Source of the DNA: Polyodon spathula | Taxonomy: Eukaryota > Chordata > Actinopteri > Acipenseriformes > Polyodontidae | Assembly (NCBI RefSeq): GCF_017654505.1 | Contig: NC_054536.1 | Span: forward strand, 11,681,294-11,745,293 | DNA: 64,000 bases | Direction of reading: 5' to 3' | Shown here: piece after piece, positions 36,617 to 48,158 of the stretch | Layout: every line of letters begins with the position of its first letter | Position numbering within the stretch: the first letter of the stretch is position 1 | Program-made: the position numbers and the translations under genes | The notes under the pieces: generated by a model | The model's input: only the letters and a program-made list of their open reading frames with translations | The model's database searches: none | What the model was told of the DNA's origin: nothing

Positions 36617-37960
36617 TTGAAAAATAATGTACATTTCAGAGTTATACAAAAACACCTTGTTCAGGGAACAGGTAATGATCCTCGAGCAGGTTCGGAAGCA
36701 TTTAAACTAGAAAGGAAGGGGGGAGAAATCAACAAAAAAACAGAAGGGAGACCGCATCAAAACAAGAACAACAACTCAGGTAAGACAACCATTAAATGTA
36801 TTTATCTAAATGCTAGAAGTATCAGAAACAAAATTCTAGAACTTGAAGCTACTGCACTAACAGGTAACTATGATGTGATAGGTGTTACAGAAACGTGGTT
36901 ATCTGAGAGTGATGGGGACGAATATAATATTTGTGGGTATACACTGTATAGGAAAGACAGGCAGGACAGAAGAGGAGGAGGGGTAGCGCTATACATAAGA
37001 AACAGTCTTGAAGCCCAGGTGTTAAACCTGGACAAAGAAAATAAAACCGAATCAATATGGGTCAGAATAACAGACAAAAATTCAAAAGGCATAATAATAG
37101 GAGCATGCTATAGACCGCCAGATTCAGACGGTGAGCACAATAATCTGTTATACAATGACATTAGAAATGCGTGTAGCAAAGGAGAAGCCATACTAATGGG
37201 GGATTTCAACTTCCCCCAAATAAAATGGGAAAACCCGGTGGGTAGCGCGAAGGATGAAATAGAAATGGTGGAAATGACAAATGACTGCTTCCTAACACAA
37301 TTTGTGAAGGCACCCACTAGAGGGGAGGCATGCCTTGATTTAGTCTTTTCAAATAACGAAGATAGAATAACTAAAACAGAGGTCAGAGAACCACTGGCAA
37401 ACTCAGACCACAACATGGTCTCATTTGAAGTGTTTTTTAAATCCCCAAAAGTAAAGACTAAAGTTAAGGTTTACAATTTTAGAAAAGCAAACTATGAAGG
37501 TATGAAACAGAGACTAACAGAAGTAGATTGGAGTAAAATAGAGAAAACACCCACAGAAGAAGGATGGTTGTTCTTCAAAAATGTAGTACTAGAGGCGCAA
37601 AACAATTACATCCCTAAAGTAGACAAATCTAAATGTAAAACTAAATTGCCAAAATGGTTTAATAGATCAATTAAAAAAAATATTCAGCGAAAAAAGGCAC
37701 TTTACAGAGCATTAAAAAAGGACCAAAAAGAAAGTACGCAGAAAGAGTACACGGAACTGCAAACGCAAGTCAAAAAGGAAGTTAGAAAGGCCAAGAGAGA
37801 AATAGAAATGAACATTGCTAAGGGAGCTAAAACCAATTCCAAAATGTTTTTCCAATATTACAACAGCAAGAGAACATTCAAAGAGGAGATTAAATGTTTA
37901 AGAGATACAAATGGCAAAATCGTAGAGGAAGAAAAAAAAAATAGCAAATATGTTAAATGA
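36617..37960 (+). CDS. CR1-type LINE ORF2, endonuclease half
   Basis: A 447-codon frame; the first 20 or so residues (from a chance ATG) are Tc1 sequence, so the native start is lost. It carries the apurinic-type endonuclease used to nick the target: CIYLNARSIRNK (Asn in NARS), GVTETWLSE (catalytic Glu), RGGGVALYIRNS, ACYRPPDSDG, LMGDFNFPQI (Asp-x-Asn) and LANSDHNMV (Ser-Asp-His). After it comes a basic linker rich in Lys and Glu. The frame ends at 37960 in NSKYVK because of a run of ten A at 37932-37941. With nine A the frame would flow into IANMLNDYFS of the next ORF, so this and 37950-39554 were one protein. Confidence 0.9.
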   Translation: MKNNVHFRVIQKHLVQGTGNDPRAGSEAFKLERKGGEINKKTEGRPHQNKNNNSGKTTIKCIYLNARSIRNKILELEATALTGNYDVIGVTETWLSESDGDEYNICGYTLYRKDRQDRRGGGVALYIRNSLEAQVLNLDKENKTESIWVRITDKNSKGIIIGACYRPPDSDGEHNNLLYNDIRNACSKGEAILMGDFNFPQIKWENPVGSAKDEIEMVEMTNDCFLTQFVKAPTRGEACLDLVFSNNEDRITKTEVREPLANSDHNMVSFEVFFKSPKVKTKVKVYNFRKANYEGMKQRLTEVDWSKIEKTPTEEGWLFFKNVVLEAQNNYIPKVDKSKCKTKLPKWFNRSIKKNIQRKKALYRALKKDQKESTQKEYTELQTQVKKEVRKAKREIEMNIAKGAKTNSKMFFQYYNSKRTFKEEIKCLRDTNGKIVEEEKKNSKYVK

Positions 37961-39623
37961 TTACTTTTCACAAGTTTTTACAAAGGAAGATACTGACAAC
38001 ATGCCCCACATGTCATCCAGTTCCTATCCAGTTTTAAATAACTTTAGCATAACTGAGGCAGAAGTGTTAAAGGGACTAGGAGCTCTTAAAATAAACAAAT
38101 CCCCTGGGCCAGATGAGATCCTCCCAGTAGTACTCAAAGAAATGAAAGAAGTAATTTACAAACCGCTAACCAAGATCATGCAGCAGTCTCTTGACACAGG
38201 GGTGGTACCGACAGACTGGAAAATTGCAAACGTAATACCGATCCACAAAAAGGGAAACAAAACTGAACCAGGTAACTACAGACCAGTAAGCCTGACTTCT
38301 ATTATATGCAAACTTATGGAAACTATAATAAGATCCAAAATGGAAAATTACCTATATGGTAACAGGGTACTGGGAGACAGTCAACATGGTTTTAGGAAAG
38401 GGAGATCGTGCCTAACTAACTTGCTTGATTTTTTTGAGGATGCAACATCGATAATGGATAATTGCAAAGCATATGACATGGTTTATTTAGATTTCCAGAA
38501 AGCTTTTGACAAAGTCCCGCACAAAAGATTAATTCTCAAACTGAACGCAGTTGGGATTCAAGGAAACACATGTACATGGATTAGGGAGTGGTTAACATGT
38601 AGAAAACAGAAAGTACTGATTAGAGGAAAAACCTCAGAATGGAGTGTGGTAACCAGCGGTGTACCACAGGGATCAGTATTAGGTCCTCTGCTATTCCTAA
38701 TCTACATTAATGATTTAGATTCTGGTATAGTAAGCAAACTTGTTAAATTTGCAGACGACACAAAAGTAGGAGGAGTGGCAAACACTGTTGCAGCAGCAAA
38801 GGTCATTCAAAATGATCTAGACAAGATTCAGAACTGGGCAGACACATGGCAAATGACATTTAATAGAGAAAAGTGTAAGGTACTGCACGCAGGAAATAAA
38901 AATGTACATTATAAATATCATATGGGAGATATTGAAATTGGAGAAGGAATCTATGAAAAAGACCTAGGAGTTTTTGTTGACTCAGAAATGTCTTCATCTA
39001 GGCAATGTGGGGAAGCTATAAAAAAGGCTAACAAGATACTCGGATACATTGTGAAAAGTGTTGAATTTAAATCAAGGGAAGTAATGTTAAAACTGTACAA
39101 TGCACTTGTAAGACCTCATCTTGAATATTGTGTGCAGTTCTGGTCACCTCGCTATAAAAAAGATATTGCTGCTCTAGAAAGAGTGCAAAGAAGAGCGACC
39201 AGAATTATTCCTGGCTTAAAAGGCATGTCATATGCAGACAGGCTAAAAGAATTGAATCTGTTCAGTCTTGAACAAAGAAGAATACGTGGCGACCTAATTC
39301 AAGCATTCAAAATTCTAAAAGGTATTGACAGTGTCGACCCAAGGGACTTTTTCAGCCTGAAAAAAGAAACAAGGACCAGGGGTCACAAATGGAGTTTAGA
39401 AAAAGGGGCATTCAGAACAGAAAATAGGAGACACTTTTTTACACAGAGAATTGTGAGGGTCTGGAATCAACTCCCCAGTAATATTGTTGAAGCTGACACC
39501 CTGGGATCCTTCAAGAAGCTGCTTGATGAGATTTTGGGATCAATAAGCTACTAACAACCAAACGAGCAAGATGGGCCGAATGGCCTCCTCTCGTTTGTAA
39601 ACTTTCTTATGTTCTTATGTTCT
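36678..39623 (+). mobile_element. CR1-type LINE, endonuclease and RT present, ORF1 missing
   Basis: Begins directly after TAATG (36673-36677) and ends after TTATGTTCTTATGTTCT, followed by TAATG again (39624-39628), a candidate 5-bp target duplication. It retains the endonuclease and RT domains and the 8-bp tandem tail but no ORF1, so it is a 5'-truncated copy of about 2.95 kb. It differs from the 18.8-kb copy at only a few positions in the RT, which points to recent activity. Confidence 0.88.
37950..39554 (+). CDS. CR1-type LINE ORF2, reverse transcriptase half
   Basis: A 534-codon frame overlapping the endonuclease frame by 11 nt. It reads NDYFSQVFTKEDTDNMPHMS, then the RT: INKSPGPDEILPVVLKEM, NYRPVSLTSIICKLMETII, YLDFQKAFDKV (motif A Asp), SGVPQGSVLGPLLFLIYIND, FADDTKVGG (catalytic Asp pair) and the C-terminal RRIRGDLIQAFKILKGID and WNQLPSNIVEADTLGSFKKL. 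All RT catalytic residues are present. Compared with the 18841 copy I see KIMQQ for KLMQQ, NKILGY for NKMLGY, RRIRGD for RRLRGD and SNIVE for SNVVE. The ATG at 37950 is internal to the original ORF2 rather than a true start. Confidence 0.92.
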   Translation: MLNDYFSQVFTKEDTDNMPHMSSSSYPVLNNFSITEAEVLKGLGALKINKSPGPDEILPVVLKEMKEVIYKPLTKIMQQSLDTGVVPTDWKIANVIPIHKKGNKTEPGNYRPVSLTSIICKLMETIIRSKMENYLYGNRVLGDSQHGFRKGRSCLTNLLDFFEDATSIMDNCKAYDMVYLDFQKAFDKVPHKRLILKLNAVGIQGNTCTWIREWLTCRKQKVLIRGKTSEWSVVTSGVPQGSVLGPLLFLIYINDLDSGIVSKLVKFADDTKVGGVANTVAAAKVIQNDLDKIQNWADTWQMTFNREKCKVLHAGNKNVHYKYHMGDIEIGEGIYEKDLGVFVDSEMSSSRQCGEAIKKANKILGYIVKSVEFKSREVMLKLYNALVRPHLEYCVQFWSPRYKKDIAALERVQRRATRIIPGLKGMSYADRLKELNLFSLEQRRIRGDLIQAFKILKGIDSVDPRDFFSLKKETRTRGHKWSLEKGAFRTENRRHFFTQRIVRVWNQLPSNIVEADTLGSFKKLLDEILGSISY

Positions 39624-39840
39624 TAATGGGTTAACAACTTACAGCTGTTCTGCAGCAATGGAAGTAAATTAAGCCTTGAAAGTTGATGCTAACAATTCCT
39701 ATAGGTGTCCCAACTTTTGTTGATTACTTACAAACCCTCTCTCTGTATAAAAGCAGTGTTGGAACAGACTGTGTTATTACACCCTCTTAAGCATTATTTG
39801 GACAGTATTGTACTGCAGAAAGTGGTATATTGCTATCATA

Positions 39841-40885
39841 ATGGCGAGAAAAAGGCAATTAACAAAGGAAGACAGACAGACCATTATAACCCTTAAAAGT
39901 GTAGGTCTTTCCTTTAGAGAAATTGCAACGAAAGCCAAGGTGTCAGTGAATACAGTTTCCTACACCATCAAAAGGCACTTGGAAACTGGAGGAAACTCTG
40001 ACAGGAAGAGGTCTGGCAGACCCAAAGCCACAACAGAATCAGAAGACAAGTTTCTGAGAGTCAACAGCTTGCGTGATAGGCGACTCACAGGACAACAGCT
40101 TCAAGCATAGCTTAACACTGGTCGAAATAAGCAAGTCTCAGTTTCAACTGTGAAGAGAAGACTTCGAGGTGCAGGTTTGACAGGTCGAGTGGCAGTAAGA
40201 AAACCATTGCTAAGATGGCAAAATAAGAAAAAAGAGGCTTGCCTGGGCCATGAAGCACCGTCAGTGGACTACTGAAGACTGGAAGAAGGTCTTATGGACT
40301 GATGAATCAAAATTTGAAATCTTTGGTTCATCACACAGGGTTTTTGTACGCTGTCGAGTAGACAAAAGGACGGTTCCTCGGTGTGTGACACCAACTGTCA
40401 AACATGGGGTAGGAAGCGTGATGGTCTGGGGCTCTTTTGCTGGATCCAGAATCGGCGACTTGCACAGAGTGAGTGGCACCCTGAACCAAAACGGCTACCA
40501 CAGCATTTTGCAGAGCCATGCAATACCCTCTGGTATACGCCTAGTTGGTCAGAGGTTCATTCTACAGCAAGATAATGACCCAAAACATACCTCCAGGCTA
40601 TGTCAGAACTACCTTAGAAGAAAAGAACAGGATGGTAGGCTTCAAATCATGGAATGGCCAGCACAGTCTCCAGACTTAAACTCCATCAAGCTGGTTTGGG
40701 ATGAACTGGACAGAAGGGTGAAAGCAAAGCAACCTACAAGTGCAACACATTAGTGGGAACTTCTTCAACAGTGTTGGGAAGAACTTTCCAAACAATATTT
40801 GATTTCCATTGTAGAAAGAATGCCACGAGTGTGTTCGGCTGTTATATCTGCAAAAGGTGGCTACTTTGATGAGTCAAAAATTTAG
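39841..40885 (+). pseudogene. Tc1 transposase pseudogene, catalytic Glu replaced by Lys
   Basis: Starts MARKRQLTKEDRQTIITLKS with a helix-turn-helix (GLSFREIATKAKVSVNTVSY) and RKRSGRPKATT linker. It then breaks: a TAG after TGQQLQA (about 40108), a one-base gain in an A-run near 40229-40234, and a TAG after PTSATH (40751). The catalytic domain frame 40250-40753 has WTDESKFEIFG (first Asp) and ILQQDNDPKHTS (second Asp), but the third acidic site reads SPDLNSIKLVWDEL, where the family has N-P-I-E-L, so the Glu is Lys. The C-terminus ISAKGGYFDESKI ends at 40885. Dead on several counts. Confidence 0.9.
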
Positions 40886-41041
40886 ATTAAATTTTGTTAA
40901 ACAAAACGATTCCATGATTTCTTTTTTATCTCCAATTGTTTATTTGTTCTATGCTTTAATTTCAGAGTACATTGAGACATTAAACTGCGTATATTTCAAT
41001 AAAAACTGGAAAAATTGAGGTGTTTTAAAACTTTTGACCGG

Positions 41042-41156
<115 letters not shown>

Positions 41157-41319
41157 TTACCTATTTTCCAATATTTGTTGGAGGGTAATGTAAAGTAAAC
41201 AAACAAACAAAAAAAAACAGGTCAATGATAATTAGTGATTTGTTTTTTCTTTGGTACAGCCATAAGATCATAGGATAAGATTTACAGTGTACTTTGTAAT
41301 AACTTTTTATATACTTACT

Positions 41320-41709
41320 AGCTGAAGTACGGCGTTGCCTGGAGAAATTCAGTATTTCAATATTTCATGCATGACAAATTGGGGAACGGTAGCCTTATGG
41401 TTTCCTTTAAATTACTGATCTTGGGAGCCGCACACTGCACTTGGACCCCTTTCCCTTTTTTAACTTTATTTTCGTTTTTGCCATTTTTAATTTTTTTAAT
41501 TTTTGTTCTTTTTATCTATTTTTTTGGTTTTGTGGGTTTCTTTAATTTGAGATATATGGCTTCTTTAGTGATCCAGCAAATGGGTTATTAAATAAAGTAC
41601 CCCGGGGATCACAATTTTGGATCCGAACATAGCCCTCACCCTTCCCCTGGATGAAAGAGGAGGTCATGCAAAATTTTGTTGCACCTGCGGGGTCCGAATG
41701 CATAAAGAA

Positions 41710-41743
<34 letters not shown>

Positions 41744-41765
41744 TATCTTCTTTACATATTAAGAT
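41320..41765. repeat. Unclassified dispersed-type repeat with (CAGA)n
   Basis: Opens TACTAGCTGAAGTACGGCGT and ends in a (CAGA)n array at about 41708-41739 followed by AAACTATCTTC. That layout is familiar from widely dispersed animal repeats, but I cannot name the family and see no coding sequence. An imperfect match from memory. Confidence 0.35.
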
Positions 41766-43452
41766 TATATATGCACAGGGTATTTAAGTTAACTATTAGA
41801 TCTTTGAAAACAGAACCTTTTTACGCCATTGCGACAGTATTTGATTTTCTATTTGGGAGATATATGTAAATCTGGGCCACCTAATATCTGATTTTCCATT
41901 AGATACATTTGCCATCGGTTTGCTCAGGCTGCTGAGTCATGTTCACTGTCAGTTTTTCAGTCTGAATACACACACGGTGCTAGATACAATTAAAACACTT
42001 TCATTACAGTTTCCATTCACTTTTCCTTTCCATTATTATACCTTACAGCAGTGTTCCAGCTCTGTGTCACAGAATTAGGCAGTTACTGAACCATAGCCGT
42101 AATCTTGTATTATAGCATTTCTCTGTAGACTTTACTTTTCTGTCTCAGAAACTAGATGAAATGTCATCAATTGCTGAAGCTTTGGACAGTGTAGTTGCAT
42201 TTTGCTTGTATGAGTCCTAATTACTTGTAAGAGATATTTTCTGTACTCCGGTTGTAGTTTTCCAATACCAGTGCACTTAAAGATGACTCAGATAACCACT
42301 AATACAGACAGATGCATTTTATTGGGAAAGTAATAGGAGCTGAAGCCTTTTAAAAAAATAGTTGTCATTTCTGTTGCTCTGTTTAATCAGATAGAATATA
42401 TAAAATATAATCCAGATGCTGCCTTGAGTCCAAGTTGACAGCACAAGCTGGGAAGCAAAAATCTACTGCACTACACTGACTATTTTGTTGTTTGACTTGT
42501 ACATAAAAATAGAACGGCTCCAGCAGGGATCCAAGCACACTGGTGTGAAAAACATTTTTGTAGAAGGTTGGAATGACATACAAACCTGTAGTGGAAATAT
42601 ACTGGATTTGACCAGATTAGCATGCAAATTTAATTTGTTGTTTTAAATAAGTCTTGGAAAAATCCCAAAGCGTGATTGATTAAATTGTGCTGGTAATATA
42701 GCATTACTGCAAGGCTTGTATGTTATTAGCCACTGTGAGTGACTGTGTCAGAATTTTCCCGACATCACTGTGATGGTCAGCTCTTATAAAAAATGATCAG
42801 TATCGTATAAGACTACTATTGTTATCTTTCTGTTTGTTTCTTTCTTCTTAAACATTTCAGTCTTAAACTGTCTAACAAAGACGAAGCTGTCTGTGAGTAA
42901 GCCCCAGACAGCAAATGCTGCCAGAAGACACAACATCATGGTTGAGAGATAAACATAGAACATAGGACTTCATTTGAGAAAAAAAAAATATAACAGAGCC
43001 AACAAACGATTACAGTACATCTTACCTCATATAATGACCATTACTTCATAGATCAGACATACTTCGTTAGCTCTTTGTACATTAAGGGTGTAATAAAAGA
43101 GACATAATTAGTGGTGACAGTAATAATAATAACTCCAATCTTTGTCGTTTTGAAAAGCACAAGAGTAACAATAGGCCAGTGCATTCAATCTCATTACTAA
43201 CTAGTAAGATTTTCTTCTACGGCTTCAAACATATACAAACAGTATGGTGGAATTTATGTAAATGAGATGACTCATGCTAAAATATGCCCAGAAACATTGT
43301 ATACAGTTTGAATTTTACATGATTTGATTGTTTTTCCGACCTGACCAGCAGGTCTTGTCAATCGCATATGGAATTTTCTGACATGGTTTTCTTCTAAATA
43401 TTTTCCTCAGTGTTCCTCTGAGTCAGAGTGTGTTTACTTATTTACTTGTGAA

Positions 43453-43495
<43 letters not shown>

Positions 43496-43731
43496 TGCAG
43501 TTAGGGAGATGGCAGTTGGATAAGAAAGATGAACACGTCATCCTATCTGCTGAGGTCCTATGATGATGGACGATCATTAGTAGATTAGATCTGGTGAAGG
43601 TACACTTTATGTTTATACATTGGTGCTTTTAGCAGTGTGACAGGTGTTTTAGAAGATAGGGTGGCTTGACCTTCATTTTTAATGAAAATTTAATGAAAAA
43701 ACATTACTTTCTTCTTCCCAGGTGGCAGTGT
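41766..43731. other. Intron sequence, nothing recognised
   Basis: AT-rich. Contains a (TG)n(TA)n array at 43452-43494. No exon or transposon block was identified. Confidence 0.45.
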
Positions 43732-43746
43732 AGAAGCAAGTCTTTT

Positions 43747-45214
43747 GTTTTTTTTGTGATCAAATATTTTTATTGGGGATAATACAAAAATACAAACAAA
43801 AACATGAACAAATGAACTCCCCATTTTCCCTTTTTACCCTCTCCCTCCCTCCCCTCCCTCTCTCCCCTCCCATAACCCCCCACAAGGACCTCAGATTTAA
43901 CAAAGGCTTAATAAGATCTGCTATGCTTTCCCAGTCTTGGATAGTTTTCTCTCTGGCACCATTTGCTAAGAAGCAAATTAAAAATGAATCAGCTGATGGT
44001 TAGAGTTCTTAGAAGCTGACCCTAAATTATTCCAGATAGTTTCCCAGCTAATCTCCATTATCTAAGGAAGCTAAATCGTTATTCCAGATAGTTTAAGCTG
44101 CTAAAGGTTTGCATGTGGCTCTTAAAAGATAAATATATAATAAGGAAAGCAACCCTTTTGTTTTTCCCCCTGTGTCCAGTATATCATGGAATGGATGTAC
44201 TGGTGATGTAGTCTCCCAGGGAACCCCATAGGCACACGTTGCTGATCAGAGTAGAAGATAGAAAAAAAAAAAAAAAAAGAAGAGCCCGGTAAATTGTATA
44301 ATAATTGTAAATCCTGGAATGTGTGAAGACAGCCAGTATCAGATATATCAGTAACAGTATCGCCTCTATCTCTCCAAGGAGGGACTGAAAAGAGTCGACC
44401 CCCCGAAAGGAGCGCATAGTTAAGAAAGATAGGTGTGTGGGAAAGCCATTTTAGTTTAAGTTTTGTGTGTCTTTCAACAGAACGCCAAATTGTAATTAAC
44501 TGTGTATGGCCGAATCGAATATGGTAATCTGCAGTGCTTGAGAGGAATGTTTGAGTGAATCAAGTCTTGTAATCTATGTGGAGAAACCACTTTTTCTTTT
44601 AGTAATCGCCACGAGACAGGAGCACAAGGGTCAAGCCAGACTGTAAGTGGATGTAATATAAATGACCCAAAATATAGTTTAAAGTTTGGCAGTGATAAAC
44701 CTCCCGAAATCTTTACCACGCTGTAGAGTAGAACATTTTATACGTGGGCGTTTGCCTTTCCATATCAATTTAGATATCAAAGTATGCAATTTGTCCCAGT
44801 ATCTGGGAGGGGCAGAGAGAGGGAGCATTGAGCTGAAACAATTGATGCAAGGGAGTGTATTCATTTTGATAAAAGAGATGCAGGCTTGAAACGAATTAGG
44901 AAGTTGTGCCCATCTATCTAAAGCTGACTTCACCTGAGCAAAGATTTTGTTAAAATGAATTGATACAGTAGACTGTAAGGGTGGATGGGTATCAATACCC
45001 AAATATTTGAAATGTTTAACCAGCAGTTTAAGGCAGGGTTACCCCCCTCATTGAGTCCTGAGAGGCATAAGAGCAGATTTAGACCAAATAATTTTATATC
45101 CGGATATTAACCTAAAATTATTGAAAATGTTTAATAGGTGAGAAAGTGAGTGGGGTACATTTTCAACAAATAATAACACGTCATCTGCATAGAATGAGAT
45201 TTTGGGTAGTGTTG
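43747..45214 (-). mobile_element. L1-type LINE, 5'-truncated, with 15-bp target duplication
   Basis: AGAAGCAAGTCTTTT is repeated exactly at 43732-43746 and 45215-45229. The minus strand begins near SFYADD (the RT motif C, complement of about 45178-45200) and continues with FNKIFAQVKSALDRWAQLPN, CISFIKMNTLPCINCFSS, KLIWKGKRPRIKCSTLQRGK and SGGLSLPNFKLYFGSFIL, the usual order in the L1 clade after the RT palm (rWxxLPlS, IKMnxLP, fIWxxkrPRI, GGLxLPdf). The frame is broken between 44679 and 44719. An A-rich 3' end with AATAAAAA is at the left edge (complement of 43747-43775). Confidence 0.85.
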
Positions 45215-45229
45215 AGAAGCAAGTCTTTT

Positions 45230-46699
45230 AATTTCACCACTAAATCAAATAGCAGTCATGACAGGTATTTGCAATAAAACTACTATAATTATTACAAAAA
45301 AAAGTGATCTTATATTAAAGGGACCGTTTATATTTCAGTACTGTTACATTCAGGTTCCATGTTCAGTTTTGTGTTTTTATAATTATCTATTGCTGGGTCT
45401 GCATGAATTCATTATTTATTAGGCTTTGTAAAAGGGTACCGTGATCCGCTTTTAAGAATGTTTTGGGAGACGGAGGGTTTGCTTTGAGACGCCGGCAGGC
45501 GCCCATGTTTATCTACAATAATCATACATTTCTCATGGTGGTACTTCCTTTTACAGTATCTCTTCACATGATACAGGACAGACATTTTACAAAATCTTGT
45601 CTCTTAGGACTAGAGCTCATAAAGCCTCTCGGCTTGTCAATGCTGACTTAGTTAGTGCGCACACAGGTTCCTGACAAGCCACGGTCACAAACAGCGTGAG
45701 GAGAGCTAGGTCTGCTTCTATCTTTCAACAGTAAACTTTATTTACAACCAAAATAAAGTACAGGGACGCAGTGTCTGTCACATGCTTAGTAATGCGGCGA
45801 TGCTTCTAAAAATTCTCATAAAAGCTGAATTTCTCGAGTGAGGTGGATTTAAAAATGATCTCTAGGAGTGTATGACAATTTAGCCTAGGGAGCTCTGATA
45901 GAATTGTCAGCATATGACTAAGACCAGTATTTTGACCTAATAGTGCTGATAATAGAGCACTCGAGTGGTAGCCATGGAGCTTTGCATTCAGTCTTTATCT
46001 GTGCATGTTTTACCCATAGAAATAATGTGAGAAAACCAGATTATTCTGTTGTTTTACACACGTACAAACATGCTAAAATAAACCCAATTACTCTTCTAAA
46101 AATTTCACTCACCTGGCAGGGATGGATTATTTAAAGAGGAAATCAAATACCCTATAATGAAGTGAGAACAGGAAACTGTTAGGCTAGGCTTTCTATGACT
46201 GCTGAGTTGCCCGGGATATTTAATTTTAACAAAAATTTTAGTGCCTGATGAAGTAAATCACTTTTGGTTAATATAAAGGGTTAATGTAGATTTAGTGACA
46301 AATGTACTTTGATTTTGCTAGTCATTTATCATTATGTTTGTTCATATGAAATTTAATATCCTTATTTCTATTCATGGTCATGTGGATACACAGAACCACA
46401 TACAGTGCATGCCAGCATTGAGATTCACATCATTTTTCTTCTCAATGTATATGAGAAGATTCAATGCATGTAAAGGAAATCCATTTAGGGGTAATGTAAG
46501 TGTTAAGAAATTAACATTTTCATAAAAATAAAAAAAATAAAACCCCATATATTAAAGATATACAGAATGAGCTGCAATAAGCTAACTAGAATTTTTCAAC
46601 ATTATCTATTTCTGTAGAAAGCTGTTAAATAATAGAATGTTCTGGGTTTTTTCCCCTTCATCTAGTACAAATGTCTGATCTCAAGTCCTTAAATCCCCC

Positions 46700-46730
<31 letters not shown>

Positions 46731-47290
46731 ATTTGTAGCACACAATTTTGGAATGAAAATGTAACCATGTGTTCTGTGATGTAAAAAGCTGCATTTCATG
46801 AGTCTCACAGTCAGAGATCAGACTGGTAAAGGTTTCCACCAACAGTTTTGCTGAAGGAATTAGTGGAGGTAATCATTGAGGATTGATAAGCAATTTAAAT
46901 ACCTTGAGCGTCACAGTGAAGCCTGTTGACATTATTATTGCAAATGTTTGAATTTAATAGGATCAGTACCCTTCTCATCAGAGTTTACCAGTTATATAAC
47001 TGACCTTTCAATAAAAGCGTGGGACACTTTACCAAGCTGTCTTGACTTCTGCATGAATACGTTCTTGTTAGATATAACATGAATGTGTTTATTTTCTCTA
47101 GGGTGGTGTTGTTTCCTGATGCTCTACTAATAATATTATTGGTTCCTGTACTGTCTACTCTTTATTTAGATTAAAGTGGCAGGATTCTTAGATTTGATAG
47201 GATGTTATTATATATAATATAAATTAAACTCTGCAGTTCCAAAATGCTAGAAAAATAATTATAGCATGCTTAGTTTTGTCTTATCATCTT
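45230..47290. other. Intron sequence, one GC-richer block
   Basis: Mostly AT-rich intron. 45455-45780 is GC-richer and contains GAGACGCCGGCAGGCGCCCA, which slightly resembles the core of the solo LTRs at 8.9 and 21.2 kb; I cannot define ends for it. A short (TA)n(TG)n array lies at 46700-46730. Confidence 0.4.
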
Positions 47291-47293
47291 ACT

Positions 47294-47345
47294 TGATAAA
47301 GGACGTGTTGACCTACTAGCTTTCAAAATGATCCCTTTTCAATGC

Positions 47346-47411
<66 letters not shown>

Positions 47412-47420
47412 AACAAAATG

Positions 47421-47516
<96 letters not shown>

Positions 47517-47805
47517 CCCCTAAAGTGTGTTCTTCAAGAAAGGTGAATTCCCAGGTAGTGCAATACTAGTAGTAGTATACTACTAGTACTTTAGTAGTTT
47601 GCTTTGGGTCATCATTACAGTAATTCAACTTCCAAATATGAGTGCTAAAAATATATATGAAAAAAAAAACATGTAAGGAAAAATGTGTATTAGTTTAAAA
47701 AAAGTCAACATTTGTCAGAGCATTCTATTTCTGTAATTCATAGCATTAGATAATTAACATATGTGGATCATTTTGAAAGCTAGTAGGTCAACATGTCCTT
47801 TATCA
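47294..47805. repeat. Microsatellite-carrying repeat, copy 2, within 41-bp inverted repeats
   Basis: A 41-bp segment at 47294-47334 is inverted at 47765-47805 with one mismatch (TGATAAAGGACGTGTTGACC... against ...GACATG...). Between them are (TG)25 (47354-47404), a short spacer, (TA)n to 47513 and the same unique sequence as at 22531-22784. Copy 1 lacks these 41-bp arms and has only a 6-bp inverted flank (ATGACC/GGTCAT), so the arms may belong to the insertion site or to a larger version of the element. Confidence 0.85.
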
Positions 47806-48158
47806 CACTCTCATATTACCGAATTACAAATGGTACATTGAAATTTTGTTCTGTTTGATATTTTATTTTTAAACACTGAAACTCAGAATCAATTATTGTA
47901 AGGTGACATGGGTTTTATATTGGGAAATATTTTTAAGAAAAATAAAAAACTGAAATATCATGCTTATATCAATATCATTGGCTTTCACCTGTGAACCATT
48001 GAAATTGCTGTCACATTTTATGGATAAAAACCCCACTGTTGAAGGATCATTAGTAAGGCTGTGAATCAAGGAAAATGAAGGAAAATGAAGACCAAAGAGT
48101 ATTCTACAGACGTTAGAGAATGGGCCAAAATCACTCCGACACTGTGTGCAAAGCTGGT
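47806..48158 (+). mobile_element. Internally deleted Tc1 element, 3' end missing
   Basis: Contains the 5' terminal region shared with 57314-58908 (CTCTCATATTACCGAATTAC onward), then a start codon at 48085 reading MKTKEYSTDVRE and jumping in frame at about 48119 to WAKITPTLCAKLV from the transposase C-terminus. About 870 bp of transposase is missing. The breakpoint has GA microhomology. Sequence after 48158 is unrelated, so the 3' end is lost too. Confidence 0.85.
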
